Assembly: GCA_013368315.1 (NCBI GenBank)
Contig: JAACJM010000006.1
Location: 496,001 to 560,000, forward strand
Reading direction: 5' to 3'
DNA: 64,000 bases
Source of the DNA: Tetrapyrgos nigripes
Lineage: Eukaryota > Basidiomycota > Agaricomycetes > Agaricales > Campanellaceae
In this document: positions 55,206 through 64,000 of the stretch, one piece after another
How the letters are laid out: each line of letters opens with the position of its first letter
Position numbering within the stretch: position 1 is the stretch's first letter
Program-made: the position numbers and the translations under genes
Notes under the pieces: generated by a model
Databases searched by the model: none
Seen by the model: the letters and a program-made list of their open reading frames with translations, nothing else
Told to the model about the DNA's origin: nothing

Positions 55206-55306
55206 TTACTAATTTTAATGTATTAATAATCGATTAAATACCAATTATGATTAAATACTGATTTTCCTGTAATCGTAATGTAATTGGTTGGAGCCTTAGT
55301 GCATAG

Positions 55307-55600
55307 CCAGCTCTCAACGACGGTGATGTATATTCTTCTGACTCAACATACTACTCTAGCACTTCTCAATCCTCTTCTTTGCAGATAAAGTTGACACATC
55401 GAGTTCAGCATGGCCGTTCTCAGTGTACTCGTGGAAGTATCTGGTTCTGAAGGATACGCAGGAGGTCTGAGGACCAATAGTCCCGGCACGTGACCTCTTC
55501 CCACGCGTCCAAAATCGCGCCAAGTCTCTCCGTCTACCTGCCAGCGTCACCCATTCCTCCGCGACAGGCTACCACTAACGCGAGAGCCATTAAGTATGGG
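55307..55600. repeat. End of duplicated block, copy C
   Basis: Follows 33965-34125 closely (TCTGACTCAACATACTACTCTAG; CTTTGCAGATAAAG), then diverges. It marks the right limit of the repeated block. No gene. Confidence 0.6.
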
Positions 55601-55689
55601 TAGAATCAGTGTATTTAAGTAAGTTAGCAAATAAAAATAAAAATTCTATCAAATTTCGCGTGAGATACATTACTACTAAGTACATATCA

Positions 55690-57064
55690 TTGAATCCTGT
55701 GCACCTGATATCCCATGGTGTTTTTCTTGCGGCGTCTGGCTACTTTGCTGGAGGAGTTTGCCCATGTAGTTGGCCGCACTCCATGGGAGTCCTCAAAGCT
55801 GGCAATATCCATCACAAAATCATGAATATCCCGGCCCACATTGCGGTCATGCAAACCTTTCAGCCAAGTAAAGTTCTCATATTCCAGCTGTCCTTCAATC
55901 ATATCTGCAGCACGTCGAAGTTCACGCGCCCGTCCCAGAGCAAATTGTACGTGATTCTGGAGCTTCACTCAGTGATGTAAGTACTGTATACTTATCAACA
56001 AATCACGATTCAGAAATTGAACTCACTTCATCTTCATTATCACCACCATACTCAATTGGTGAGCTCGAACGTGTGAAAGCGTCTGTAGAGTATTCGGAAT
56101 CGATGTCGGGAGTAGGGGACGGAGCTCGGCTTGAACTCTGGCTAAATGCAGAGCTCCGGTGCCGCTTTCCAAGGCCAGTGTTCGAGTTTCTGAGTCGTCT
56201 CCATTCACTGTTGGCTAATTGCGATTCATCACCTATCCAATCTTGATCATCTCCATCTGTAATTGATCCATCCATGACATCTTTGAACATTCCATGTTGC
56301 TGTCCTTTGGGTACAAGCTCAGGATGCTCGTAAATAGGGACTACTCGGCGACGAAGAATCTGTACCATAAGAAATTAGGAAATGTAAATCTGCAAAAATA
56401 AAATGAATACCTGCTGGAAAAATCTTGGAGAAGGCTTATCCACAGCTTGTACAAGATGTTTGCACAATGAGTGACAATTGTACTTTTGCTGGCCACAGTT
56501 GCAAGTCCAGCAGTTGACAGAGGTTATATACCTCTCAGAAGATGAAACGCGCCGCTTGGCTAACTTGATCCAATCCGCTTTGAAGTGTTTTTGAAGTGGT
56601 GTGAGATCATGGGAGCGGGAAAGTCGAGTTCGGTGATGCGGATAATGTAGGAAGGTGTGACTTCATGAATCAGAATCCAGACAAGCTGATCAACTCAAGG
56701 ATGAAGAATATGATGTAGGTTTTCATGCTTGAGCTGCTTCCAGAAGTTTTCCACATTCATTGTAGTTCGGAGGCGGGAAAGTAGATTGGGTTGAGTTGAG
56801 CGAGCCCATAGCCGCCACATCTTTGGTGAATACCAAGAAGTCCACATATATCCCCAGACCTCTCGCAAACCTCACTGATAGCAGAATCGATACATCTCCG
56901 TGACTGCATTTCGATGAATCTCCTCTGCTGTCCAGTATTTGGTCTCAAGCCACTCTGGGAAAAATGTGTGCTGACAGAAGTGACGAGTAAACAAGTGAAG
57001 GAGCTGCTTACGGTGGGGAGATGGGCAGAAGACATAATTTGGATCCCGAGAAGGTTTCTCGCTC
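55690..57064 (-). pseudogene. MULE transposase, C-terminal part with SWIM finger
   Basis: Minus strand. From the Copia-2 insertion: LFTRHFCQHTFFPEW, the conserved GLREVWGYMWTSWYSPKMWR and VENFWKQLKHENLHHILHP blocks of basidiomycete Mutator-like transposases, then WIKLAKRRVSSSERYITSVN and the SWIM zinc finger CNCGQQKYNCHSLCKHL (about 56510-56460). The tail has VPIYEHPELVP, a Ser-rich acidic stretch, and after an intron RELRRAADMIEGQLEYENFT and TTWANSSSKVARRRKKNTMG. TGA at 56872-56874 and 56695-56697 replace expected Arg codons, and a frame change lies near 56590. The catalytic DDE part would lie beyond Copia-2, outside the window. Confidence 0.85.
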
Positions 57065-57069
57065 TTATC

Positions 57070-57437
57070 TGTTAAGCAGGCATGGTACGGTCCTGTACAC
57101 TACTAAACGCAATGGCAACTACGCTACTTACCTGGGGATAAGTGATAGCTTGTTAGGCTTGTTAGAGGCTTGTAGAGCGATGTGGGTTAAGTATAAAACT
57201 TGTTATTTGGAGGACTATCTACGAGTCCTTATATACCTTTGAGGAGGTACAAATACATGTAAACTAATACTAGAGTAACAATAAGATTCTATTGTACTTG
57301 ATAGTACAATGCTGGTTTCGTACACTATTGTCGTACTACACTTATTGTCTATATAATCTTATTGTTCTATTTATAACTACTACTATTGTTCTACATAGAT
57401 GACGTTGATGGCTGCAACTGAATGCGCCAATTCAACA
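57070..57437 (-). repeat. Copia-2 3' LTR
   Basis: 368 bp; in element orientation TGTTGAATTGGCGCATTC... CCTGCTTAACA. A TATA-type box (GGTATATAAGGAC, about 57226-57238) and the splice donor CCCCAG|GTAAGTA (about 57131) are present. The first 11 bases equal those of the Copia-1 LTR. Confidence 0.95.
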
Positions 57438-57449
57438 CTCCCCCTTGCT
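57438..57449 (-). promoter_or_regulatory. Copia-2 polypurine tract
   Basis: AGCAAGGGGGAG in element orientation, directly beside the 3' LTR and identical to that of Copia-1. Confidence 0.85.
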
Positions 57450-57553
57450 AAGCAGCACGGTAGTGCGTGTAAGCATAGGTAGGCGCTGTAAGCAGCCATG
57501 GAGGGAAGGGATCAAGTGCCTCGACGTTTTCGATGCGATTTATAGGACTTTCT

Positions 57554-60500
57554 TTAATTATAAAACTGAAGTCCTAATTGTTTCCTGAACTTCTCAAACT
57601 TTACTCGATCTAGAGCTTTAGTGAGTAGATCTGCAGGGTTATTGCTTCCTTCAATGAAGAACAACTTGACTGTCTCGTCGATGACTTTTTCTCGAACAAA
57701 ATGATATCGAATATCAATGTGCTTGGTTCGTTTATCCGTGACAGGGTTTGATGCAATAAAAATTGATCCCTGGTTGTCACCATAAATTGGAATAGCGTGG
57801 AGAGGATATTCAATTTCACTGAGAAGAGTCTTGAACCAGCATACTTGTCGACTGCAGTCACTAAGTGCCATGTATTCAGCTTCAGTCGAAGATAGAGCAA
57901 CTCTTTTTTGTTGTCTAGACGTCCAGCTAAAAGGTGCTTGGGCTAATTGTAAAAAGAAGCCAGTTTGAGATTTGCGAGATCCAGGATCTGATCCCCAATC
58001 GGAGTCTGTATAGGCTGATAAGCCTTCTCCCCCTCGACCGTTGTACACAAGAGCATATTTTCTAGTGCCAACGAGGTAACGGCAAATGTCTTTTGCCTTA
58101 TTGTAGTGTTCTTGTGAGGGGTTTGCAGCAAATTGCGCAAGTTTTGTGACAGCAAAGGAGATATCAGGACGTGTTCCTAACATTAAATAAAGTAAGGATC
58201 TGATTATCTCCTGATAACTTTGACGAAGAGTATAGTTGACAGGAGCGTCTTCTGGAAGAGGAAGAGGGTGATAATTGGCGGGTAATGGAGTAGCAGAAAC
58301 TTTTGCGTTTTGCATTCCGTATTTCTCTAGGATTTTATCCAGATAAGCGCACTGGTCTAAAGAGACTTTGCTGCCTTTCCTGGTAATTCTCATCCTAAGG
58401 AATTCTTTGGCATCGCCTAGATCCCTACATTCCCATCTCTTCATAAAGTTTCCTTTGAGTCGTAGGACTAAGGTTTTGTTTGCTCCACAGAATAGAGCGT
58501 CATCCACATAGACTACGGCAATAACGATAGAATTTTCAATAAGATTATTGTTGGCGTCATAGCGTTTGTGAATGAAGATTCCGGCGTCGGAAATGATTCG
58601 TTTAAAACCAAGTTCCGCCATGGACTTATCAAGACTTTTCCACCACGCAAGTCCTGCTTGTTTGAGTCCGTAAAGAGCACGAAGAAGCCGGACGACTTTA
58701 TGCTCTTGTCCTTTTACTTTAAAGGCTTCCGGTTGTTCCATATAGATTTCTTCATCGAGTAAGCCATATAAGTAGGCTGATCGGACGTCGACACCGGACA
58801 CGTGCCAGCCCTTAAGTGCAGCTAAAGCGAAGATTAAGCGCACAGTCTCAAATCGAACAACAGGCGAATATATTTGATCAAAGTCTATGCCTTCAATCTG
58901 TGAAAAACCTTTTGCAACGAGTCTTGCCTTTTTACGACCATCAGTTTTGATGTCGAAGACCCATCGGTTTTTGATAACTTTCCTATCTGTAGGTCTTTTG
59001 ACCAATTCATAGGTGTCGCGCTTGCGAAGAGCCTCTAGTTCTTCGCGGCAAGCGACTTTCCATTCCTCCTGCTCAGCTATAGGTAAGCGAGCAATATCTT
59101 TGAATGTCCATTCACGAATATTACGAACATTTGGTTGATTCCCATCATTCTTCGAAGTAACTTTCTGAATAAGCAAGTGGGAATCGATTTCTCCAGGAGC
59201 AATTGCCTGCATAAGCAAGAAATTTATAGATACTCCCCCTTCCCGGCATGGTTCTGCCATTTCTTCTGATTCAGGGCGTGCAGAGTCATCACTCTCGGCT
59301 TGCTGCTCCCCCTGGGGTGCGCTTCCGGATGCAGAACTAGGTCCGGGAACCTGTTGCTCTGCAGCTTGCTGACGTCGGTTTTCTCTCCAAGCGTCTCTCT
59401 CTGCTTTAGCTTTTGCTTCCGCTCTTTTATCAGCCACAATTTGAGGTTCAAGATCGCGTGTAACTTGTACAGGGTGTTTACCTCCGTACCGTCTATTTGG
59501 TTCACTAACACGCTCGCTTCGACGTGTTGGTTCTCCATAATTCCGTCTTGGTCTAGTGACTTTTCGAGGTGCCGCAGGAGGTGGTGTCTCCCTTGGAGGT
59601 GGCGTTATAGGCCTCCTAGGCTCTAAGTCACTATCCGGGGACGAAGGCGGCAGATCCTGTTCAGGCTCGTCGTCATGAGGCTGATCAGGTCTCCTTATGG
59701 AAGGGATGCGAGGAGGACGATGATCAAAATCTTCATCATCATCATCAGGGATTGATTGTGGTAGAGGAGTGTCATCGCGTTGCGACGACTCAATAGGAAG
59801 TTGTTTCAAACTACGAGATTGAGTTTTACATCGAGGAAAGAAGTCTTCCTCAAACACGGCTTGCGGGGATGTAAATTCCGCATTGTTTGTATGCATGAAA
59901 AGATTTCCACGTTCTCCCGGTGCTACACCAAGATACGTCATGAGTTCTGACTTGGAAGCAAGTTTATTCTTTCGAGTTTCCTCGGGTTTAAAGACATAAG
60001 CTCCACAGCCAAAAACTCGCAAGTGATCAATACGCGGTTTTTCCTTTTCAAGCATTTCAAATGGAGTTATCCATTTGTGTTGTCGTAAGGGAGTACGTTG
60101 ATAGACATACAATCCATGACGGACAGCATATTCCCACCAAGATTCAGGTAGACACACTAGTTTCATCATTGCCAGTGCCTTATCCATTAGAGTGCGTATG
60201 AAGCGTTCCGCTCGACCATTCTGTTGATGAATGTATGGTGCACTGTTAAGGATTCTGATACCCTTCTCGAGTAACATTTCTCGGTAGGTACCTTTGATGA
60301 ATTCACCACCCATATCAGACATCCACTGTTCGACTTTCGTCTTATATTGAGTTTCTACCATCGCAAGGAATTGGCGAGTGGCAGTTAGTGGTTGTTTTTT
60401 GTCTTTAAGAAGTCGTATCCAAGCATCTGAAGTGTAATCATCAAAAAAGACGATTATATACTTGTACTTGTGATAGGATATCGTGGGGTATTCATGCAAA

Positions 60501-62536
60501 TCTGTATGGATAATTTGGAAAGGACGAGTAGCACGTCGTTCGTTAGGAGGGTAAGCCTGTCTGGGAGTTTTGCCTTCAAGACAGCCTTTGCACAAAGGAA
60601 GCTCCTTAGGAATGATGAATTCAGGAGTGCCAAGGGTGTGTTGTCGGACATGTTTTAGAACATCACGAGAGGGATGTCCTATACGACGATGTAAAATCTC
60701 GTAGTTGATAAGATAAACCAAAAGATTGGCTTTAGAAGCGACAATTTTCGATTTGTGTGGAAGATAGTATAGCGTTTCTTCTGGTATACGCTTTGAGAAA
60801 GTCAAGAATGTTGTATTTCTCGAAATGGTGATATGATCGGAGTTACCGCGCATAATCATGTTGTCATTTAAGAATTGACCAACAGATAAGAGTCGTTGAT
60901 TTAGATCGGGAATATAATAGACCGGATATAATTTCATAACTCTTTTACGTTGAGAGATCAGGACTGTTCCGGATGCACGAATGTTCGTGAATCCATTGGC
61001 AGTTTTCACTGGAATTGGTTTTATATAACTCAATTCAACAAAGTCATTAGTGTCGAATGTAAAATGTGCTGATGCTCCAGAGTCAAGTAACCATCCATCA
61101 CTGAAGTGAATTTTGACAGTATTAGATCTCTTCTTCTTACACTTCTGGCATAATGAAAACAGAGTGCCACAGGCACATAGATATTTATTGTCACCAGGAC
61201 TAGTATACAGATCATTATAAATAAAAGGGGTCGATGAACCCAGAGGAGCGGTATGTAATAAATATATACATGAAGAACCTGCTTCCATATTACGAGCTGC
61301 TAGAACAAGCGCATCAGTACTTTTATTCATAAGATGTGAAGTGAGATCTGACCTGTGATAACCATTGTCCATGCCGGACACTTCAGAGTCTAAGGACCAG
61401 CCATAATTATTTGCAGTATTGACAGTAACCATGGCGGGGGTAGAAGGTCGTGGACTTGGAATTCCGTCTGACCAGGTTGCCTCTACGGGTGATGTAGGGA
61501 GGCTCATCCTGTTGAGCGATGGCGGAGTCGACATATACTCGAGGTCGCTGCTGTCGGATAGGCTCGGAGACATGCTCCGGAGTTCTGGCATTGAACTCGG
61601 AGTCGGGACCCGGGATGGTAATTCCTCCGTCATTTCCATTCCTCCTAGTCCGATTGTCGCGTCTCGCTGCCAATCGAGCAGCTCGTCGTACCTTCCATCC
61701 TCGTTTTCGAGATGAGGAGTCAGCCATTCCCATCCCGTTGAAGTCATTCCAGGTGTTGGACTTGCAACACGGCTGGACGGTAAGGATAGAGTGGTCATGC
61801 CATTGGGATGTGCAGGCAGTGAGCCATTTGGCATCTCGCTGCGGGCTGCAGCAATGCGTTGGACCAGAGAAAGAGTGCCCGTTGGGGCAACGGTGTTCAG
61901 TGCTGCTCGGAGTGGTTCCCCATAGATGTGTAGGGAATCCTCGGGATTCTGGAATCTCTCCCCAAGGTGAATTCCGCACTGCAGTATATCGGCAGCAGGA
62001 TCCGAGGCAAGACGGTCGATAAGTGGAACAGGGGTCCTGGTGTCCTGCGATTCCTTTACACCTGACTCCGTCATTGTGGAGCCAAACACACTTCCGAGTT
62101 CCGAAGTGTTCACCAGAGTGTCCTCGTTCCAACTGGCATCTTCTTCTTGAGCGCATTCCATATCGGCATCTGAACCGGTCTGAGTTCCGATGGAACGAGT
62201 GAAGGCATCATTCCAGTTGTCATTACATCCCCAACCATCAGAAGATGATTGGAGATTATTCCAATAGATGCGTTCCATGAGAGTGCATTTAGGACGAGGA
62301 GCAGGGGTAAGTGGAGTGAAGGAGGAAAGATCGGGGTGAGACATGACGACATCCTCAAGAGTAGCAACAGTCTCACCAGATGGTCTAGCGCCAATATCAC
62401 ATGCAAGATTGATAGCTCTTTTGGTACCTGTGAAAAAGGCGTCAAAAGGCTTTTCTGTTTCCATGAAGTATGGCTTACAGGAATCAACTGCAGCGGGCGT
62501 GTCGACGACGGTGACTGTATGCATCATGGGAGACAT
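57554..62536 (-). CDS. Copia-2 Pol polyprotein
   Basis: 1660 open codons. Residues 1-470: a linker of unknown role (CKPYFMETEKPFDAFFTGTK near 25; Pro/Ser/acidic middle; CACGTLFSLCQKC Cys cluster near 455). Protease DSGAS near 484. Integrase zinc region HRRIGHPSRDVLKH... CKGC (612-650), DDE core IHTDLHEY (678), SDMGGEF (741), NGRAERF (773), then a Pro/Glu/Arg-rich hinge. RT from about 1158 with YGLKQAGLAWWKSLDKSMAE and the YVDD box near 1345. RNase H YTDSDWGSDPGSRKSQTGFF (1510), LSSTEAEYMALSDCSRQ (1550), IYGDNQGSIFIASNPV. All catalytic residues are present. The frame is continuous with gag except for one UGA 22 codons upstream, so the Met at 62536 may not be the true start. Confidence 0.93.
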   Translation of the reverse strand: MSPMMHTVTVVDTPAAVDSCKPYFMETEKPFDAFFTGTKRAINLACDIGARPSGETVATLEDVVMSHPDLSSFTPLTPAPRPKCTLMERIYWNNLQSSSDGWGCNDNWNDAFTRSIGTQTGSDADMECAQEEDASWNEDTLVNTSELGSVFGSTMTESGVKESQDTRTPVPLIDRLASDPAADILQCGIHLGERFQNPEDSLHIYGEPLRAALNTVAPTGTLSLVQRIAAARSEMPNGSLPAHPNGMTTLSLPSSRVASPTPGMTSTGWEWLTPHLENEDGRYDELLDWQRDATIGLGGMEMTEELPSRVPTPSSMPELRSMSPSLSDSSDLEYMSTPPSLNRMSLPTSPVEATWSDGIPSPRPSTPAMVTVNTANNYGWSLDSEVSGMDNGYHRSDLTSHLMNKSTDALVLAARNMEAGSSCIYLLHTAPLGSSTPFIYNDLYTSPGDNKYLCACGTLFSLCQKCKKKRSNTVKIHFSDGWLLDSGASAHFTFDTNDFVELSYIKPIPVKTANGFTNIRASGTVLISQRKRVMKLYPVYYIPDLNQRLLSVGQFLNDNMIMRGNSDHITISRNTTFLTFSKRIPEETLYYLPHKSKIVASKANLLVYLINYEILHRRIGHPSRDVLKHVRQHTLGTPEFIIPKELPLCKGCLEGKTPRQAYPPNERRATRPFQIIHTDLHEYPTISYHKYKYIIVFFDDYTSDAWIRLLKDKKQPLTATRQFLAMVETQYKTKVEQWMSDMGGEFIKGTYREMLLEKGIRILNSAPYIHQQNGRAERFIRTLMDKALAMMKLVCLPESWWEYAVRHGLYVYQRTPLRQHKWITPFEMLEKEKPRIDHLRVFGCGAYVFKPEETRKNKLASKSELMTYLGVAPGERGNLFMHTNNAEFTSPQAVFEEDFFPRCKTQSRSLKQLPIESSQRDDTPLPQSIPDDDDEDFDHRPPRIPSIRRPDQPHDDEPEQDLPPSSPDSDLEPRRPITPPPRETPPPAAPRKVTRPRRNYGEPTRRSERVSEPNRRYGGKHPVQVTRDLEPQIVADKRAEAKAKAERDAWRENRRQQAAEQQVPGPSSASGSAPQGEQQAESDDSARPESEEMAEPCREGGVSINFLLMQAIAPGEIDSHLLIQKVTSKNDGNQPNVRNIREWTFKDIARLPIAEQEEWKVACREELEALRKRDTYELVKRPTDRKVIKNRWVFDIKTDGRKKARLVAKGFSQIEGIDFDQIYSPVVRFETVRLIFALAALKGWHVSGVDVRSAYLYGLLDEEIYMEQPEAFKVKGQEHKVVRLLRALYGLKQAGLAWWKSLDKSMAELGFKRIISDAGIFIHKRYDANNNLIENSIVIAVVYVDDALFCGANKTLVLRLKGNFMKRWECRDLGDAKEFLRMRITRKGSKVSLDQCAYLDKILEKYGMQNAKVSATPLPANYHPLPLPEDAPVNYTLRQSYQEIIRSLLYLMLGTRPDISFAVTKLAQFAANPSQEHYNKAKDICRYLVGTRKYALVYNGRGGEGLSAYTDSDWGSDPGSRKSQTGFFLQLAQAPFSWTSRQQKRVALSSTEAEYMALSDCSRQVCWFKTLLSEIEYPLHAIPIYGDNQGSIFIASNPVTDKRTKHIDIRYHFVREKVIDETVKLFFIEGSNNPADLLTKALDRVKFEKFRKQLGLQFYN

Positions 62537-62602
62537 ATCCCCATGAACGGGATGTGCCTGGCCTTGTCTCTTGGCCTGCTCATACTTTCCAGCTCGACCT
62601 CC

Positions 62603-63484
62603 TCAACGGAAATGAGCTTTTCCCTTGCCCTTTCCTTTCCCTTTTCCCTTGTTATCTCCGTTAGAGCCACTGGCTCTGTTAGCGCCGCTGCTGCTGCCAC
62701 TAGGGCGCTGCTGCTGCTGCTGTTGGAAACTAGGGTTACCGTCCTTTTGCTTGACAGCTGAAAGACGGTTGGCATGTGCCTTCCCCGTAGGCCCCTTGAA
62801 AGCTCCTTGGCGAGATTTCCAGATATTGACAATCTCGGTTTGAAGTTCATCGAGACTTTGATTGTCGATCTGTGTGATGGAGCATTGAGTATACTGATTA
62901 ATGAGATACTCATATCTGGGAGGGAGTTTGGAGATGATGAACATGACGATGAGGAAATTGGCGACTTTCGTCATGGAGGTGGTTGAGGAGCCGTCAGTAG
63001 GGATACCAGCAGTACTAACCCTATCGAAGTGCATGCGAATAAGTTCAACCGCAGCACTAGGATTAGCGTCGTTAGGAATGATGATGGAAGTGGCATGTTT
63101 AAAATTGGTGTAGATTGCGGAAACTCCAGGTTTCCCGTAGGTCTTCTTGAGAAAGGTCCAAATTTCTTTGGCACTAGTCATCCCAAGTACCTTTTGACGA
63201 ACAGCAGCAGAAAGACGGAGTTTGATAGACCCAATGGCCTTATCGTTCTTCTCATCCCAGTCGGCCTGTTTCTTTAGAGCCGCCGTGATAGCCTCAGCTT
63301 GAGCCGCTGTATCTTCAGTGGATAGAGGGGAGACGGTACTCACTTCAGCATCACTGGGGCGATCAGAGCTAAGGACTGAACTAAGTCCAGTAGCCTGCAA
63401 CCAGGAGAGAAGAATGTCAGCCCAGATATTGAAGTCAATACCGGCGAAGACGGGTACAGTGGTCATCAAAACATTGGAAGACAT
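62603..63484 (-). CDS. Copia-2 Gag
   Basis: Start chosen at 63484 (MSSNVLMTTVPVFAGIDFNI) because it aligns with the Copia-1 start and lies 12 bases after a likely splice acceptor; the frame is open 12 codons further. About 293 residues. Typical copia Gag: NIWADILLSWLQATGL, KEIWTFLKKTYGKPG, IISKLPPRYEYLINQY, then a Gln-rich run, Ser/Gly/Asn linker and a (GK)n tail ending AHFR-UGA. No CCHC knuckle. Downstream codons in the same frame (GGRAGKYEQAKRQGQAHPVH) lead into Pol, so Gag-Pol would form by readthrough, or the UGA is a mutation of CGA. Confidence 0.9.
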   Translation of the reverse strand: MSSNVLMTTVPVFAGIDFNIWADILLSWLQATGLSSVLSSDRPSDAEVSTVSPLSTEDTAAQAEAITAALKKQADWDEKNDKAIGSIKLRLSAAVRQKVLGMTSAKEIWTFLKKTYGKPGVSAIYTNFKHATSIIIPNDANPSAAVELIRMHFDRVSTAGIPTDGSSTTSMTKVANFLIVMFIISKLPPRYEYLINQYTQCSITQIDNQSLDELQTEIVNIWKSRQGAFKGPTGKAHANRLSAVKQKDGNPSFQQQQQQRPSGSSSGANRASGSNGDNKGKGKGKGKGKAHFR

Positions 63485-63496
63485 CTTTGATAAGTT

Positions 63497-63864
63497 CTGG
63501 GGAAGGTCAACTGTCAGCATTTATCCATATGCAGAATAAGAAGGCAGCATTAAATGCGCCATGCGAAAGTGAAGAGAGGCAGCGATGAACGCGCCATGAC
63601 AGTGACTACTCCCCTAGATTGTCAACAACTGCAGCTGGACATAAGTCCTGCGCTGTTGGACATATCGTCAAGCCACTAAAGGCAACGCAGGCTGCCACAA
63701 AGGGCGCCACAGGCTGCCATGAAGGCGCCATCCAGGTAGTATGCGAAGTCTATGGTTTGCAGCCATTGAAGGCGCTCCCAAGGGCCTTCGGGGCCCATAA
63801 CCTGTTAAGCAGGCATGGTACGGTCCTGTACACTACTAAACGCAATGGCAACTACGCTACTTAC
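63497..63864 (-). promoter_or_regulatory. Copia-2 probable leader intron spanning the PBS
   Basis: In element orientation: donor CCCCAG|GTAAGTA in the LTR (from 63864), branch-like TGCTGAC (about 63517-63523), acceptor CTTCCCCAG (ends 63497), 12 bases before the gag ATG. Same signals as Copia-1. Confidence 0.5.
63788..63802 (-). promoter_or_regulatory. Copia-2 primer binding site
   Basis: GGTTATGGGCCCCGA in element orientation, directly after the 5' LTR; matches Copia-1 over 14 bases. Confidence 0.6.
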
Positions 63865-64000
63865 CTGGGGATAAGTGATAGCTTGTTAGGCTTGTTAGAG
63901 GCTTGTAGAGCGATGTGGGTTAAGTATAAAACTTGTTATTTGGAGGACTATCTACGAGTCCTTATATACCTTTGAGGAGGTACAAATACATGTAAACTAA
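63803..64000 (-). repeat. Copia-2 5' LTR, cut by the window edge
   Basis: 198 bp of the 5' LTR, identical base for base to 57070-57267. Confidence 0.95.

Larger units (their letters stand above)
49856..55298 (+). mobile_element. hAT transposon with ubiquitin-like transposase, 5.4 kb
   Basis: Flanked by GTGCGTAG (49848-49855) and GTGCATAG (55299-55306), an 8-bp duplication with one later G to A change. Inverted ends TAAGGCACCAACC and TAAGGCTCCAACC. AT-rich subterminal repeats of the ATTAATxACTGATTxAATCGATTA type occur inside both ends (49880-49985 and 55200-55270). The block copy near 33960 gives the unoccupied site GTGCGTAGCCAACTCTC. It encodes a full-length hAT transposase frame, so it was recently autonomous. 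Confidence 0.92.
57070..64000 (-). mobile_element. Copia-2, young Ty1/copia retrotransposon (right edge cut)
   Basis: Inserted in the MULE; the left target base set is TTATC (57065-57069), the partner lies outside. Left LTR (3' LTR) 57070-57437; right LTR from 63803 to the window end. All 198 visible bases of the right LTR equal the left one. Gag and pol frames are open apart from one UGA between them. Everything points to a very recent insertion. Confidence 0.95.

Noticed and set aside
61407..62156. 249-codon minus-strand frame and the 167-codon plus frame at 61519
   Set aside because: Alternative frames inside the open Copia-2 Pol linker; the Pol frame continues into protease and is the real one.
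1..64000. rRNA, tRNA, CRISPR arrays or bacterial operons
   Set aside because: No cloverleaf, rRNA or spaced-repeat pattern was seen; introns and element types indicate a fungal nuclear genome.

Overview
This window looks like a transposon graveyard from a basidiomycete (Agaricomycete-type) genome. Coding stretches are cut by short GT-AG introns of about 40-80 nt. The only intact non-transposon gene is a multi-exon seven-helix membrane protein of a type I know from mushroom-forming fungi. The elements are of fungal type: chromodomain gypsy, Ty1/copia, Tc1, pogo-like, hAT, MULE and CACTA-like. I saw no rRNA, tRNA or CRISPR array.

Layout. 1-4.5 kb: broken gene pieces on the minus strand (a cullin-like fragment, a PTR2 peptide-transporter fragment) and unrecognised reading frames. 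4.5-12.0 kb: Gypsy-1, a complete insertion (TSD TGAAC) that splits a CACTA-like transposase and itself carries a 1.4-kb non-autonomous hAT-like element. 13.1-17.5 kb: Gypsy-2 in the opposite orientation, cut off at a Tc1 element (17.5-19.2 kb) with an apparently intact DD34E transposase. 19.2-24.0 kb: a third gypsy fragment (integrase only) followed by unusual extra reading frames. 24.0-27.0 kb: an unrecognised minus-strand gene, a broken gypsy LTR, an RNase H N-terminal (viroplasmin-like) exon and a gag tail.

27.6-55.5 kb: a block present in three diverged copies, each built around the seven-helix gene. Copy A (31.6-33.0 kb) is intact; copy B (37.3-40.0 kb) and copy C (40.3-49.1 kb) are dead. 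The copies serve as empty-site controls for several insertions: a 145-bp MITE with TTA duplication, a 2.2-kb hAT nested in a pogo-like element, a second hAT-like element in an intron of copy B, Copia-1 in the last exon of copy C (TSD GGGAT), a palindromic 252-bp MITE, and a 5.4-kb hAT (TIR TAAGGC, 8-bp TSD) with a 12-exon transposase frame that begins with a ubiquitin-like domain.

55.6-64.0 kb: a MULE transposase pseudogene interrupted by Copia-2, a very young minus-strand copia. Its LTRs are identical over the 198 bp visible at the right edge. Its gag and pol frames are open except for one UGA between them.

Two general signals stand out. First, nonsense codons in the decayed elements are mostly CGA to TGA, pointing to CpG transition (cytosine methylation or a RIP-like process). 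Second, both copia elements have a conserved splice donor in the LTR and an acceptor just before the gag ATG, so splicing would remove the primer binding site and separate messenger from genomic RNA.
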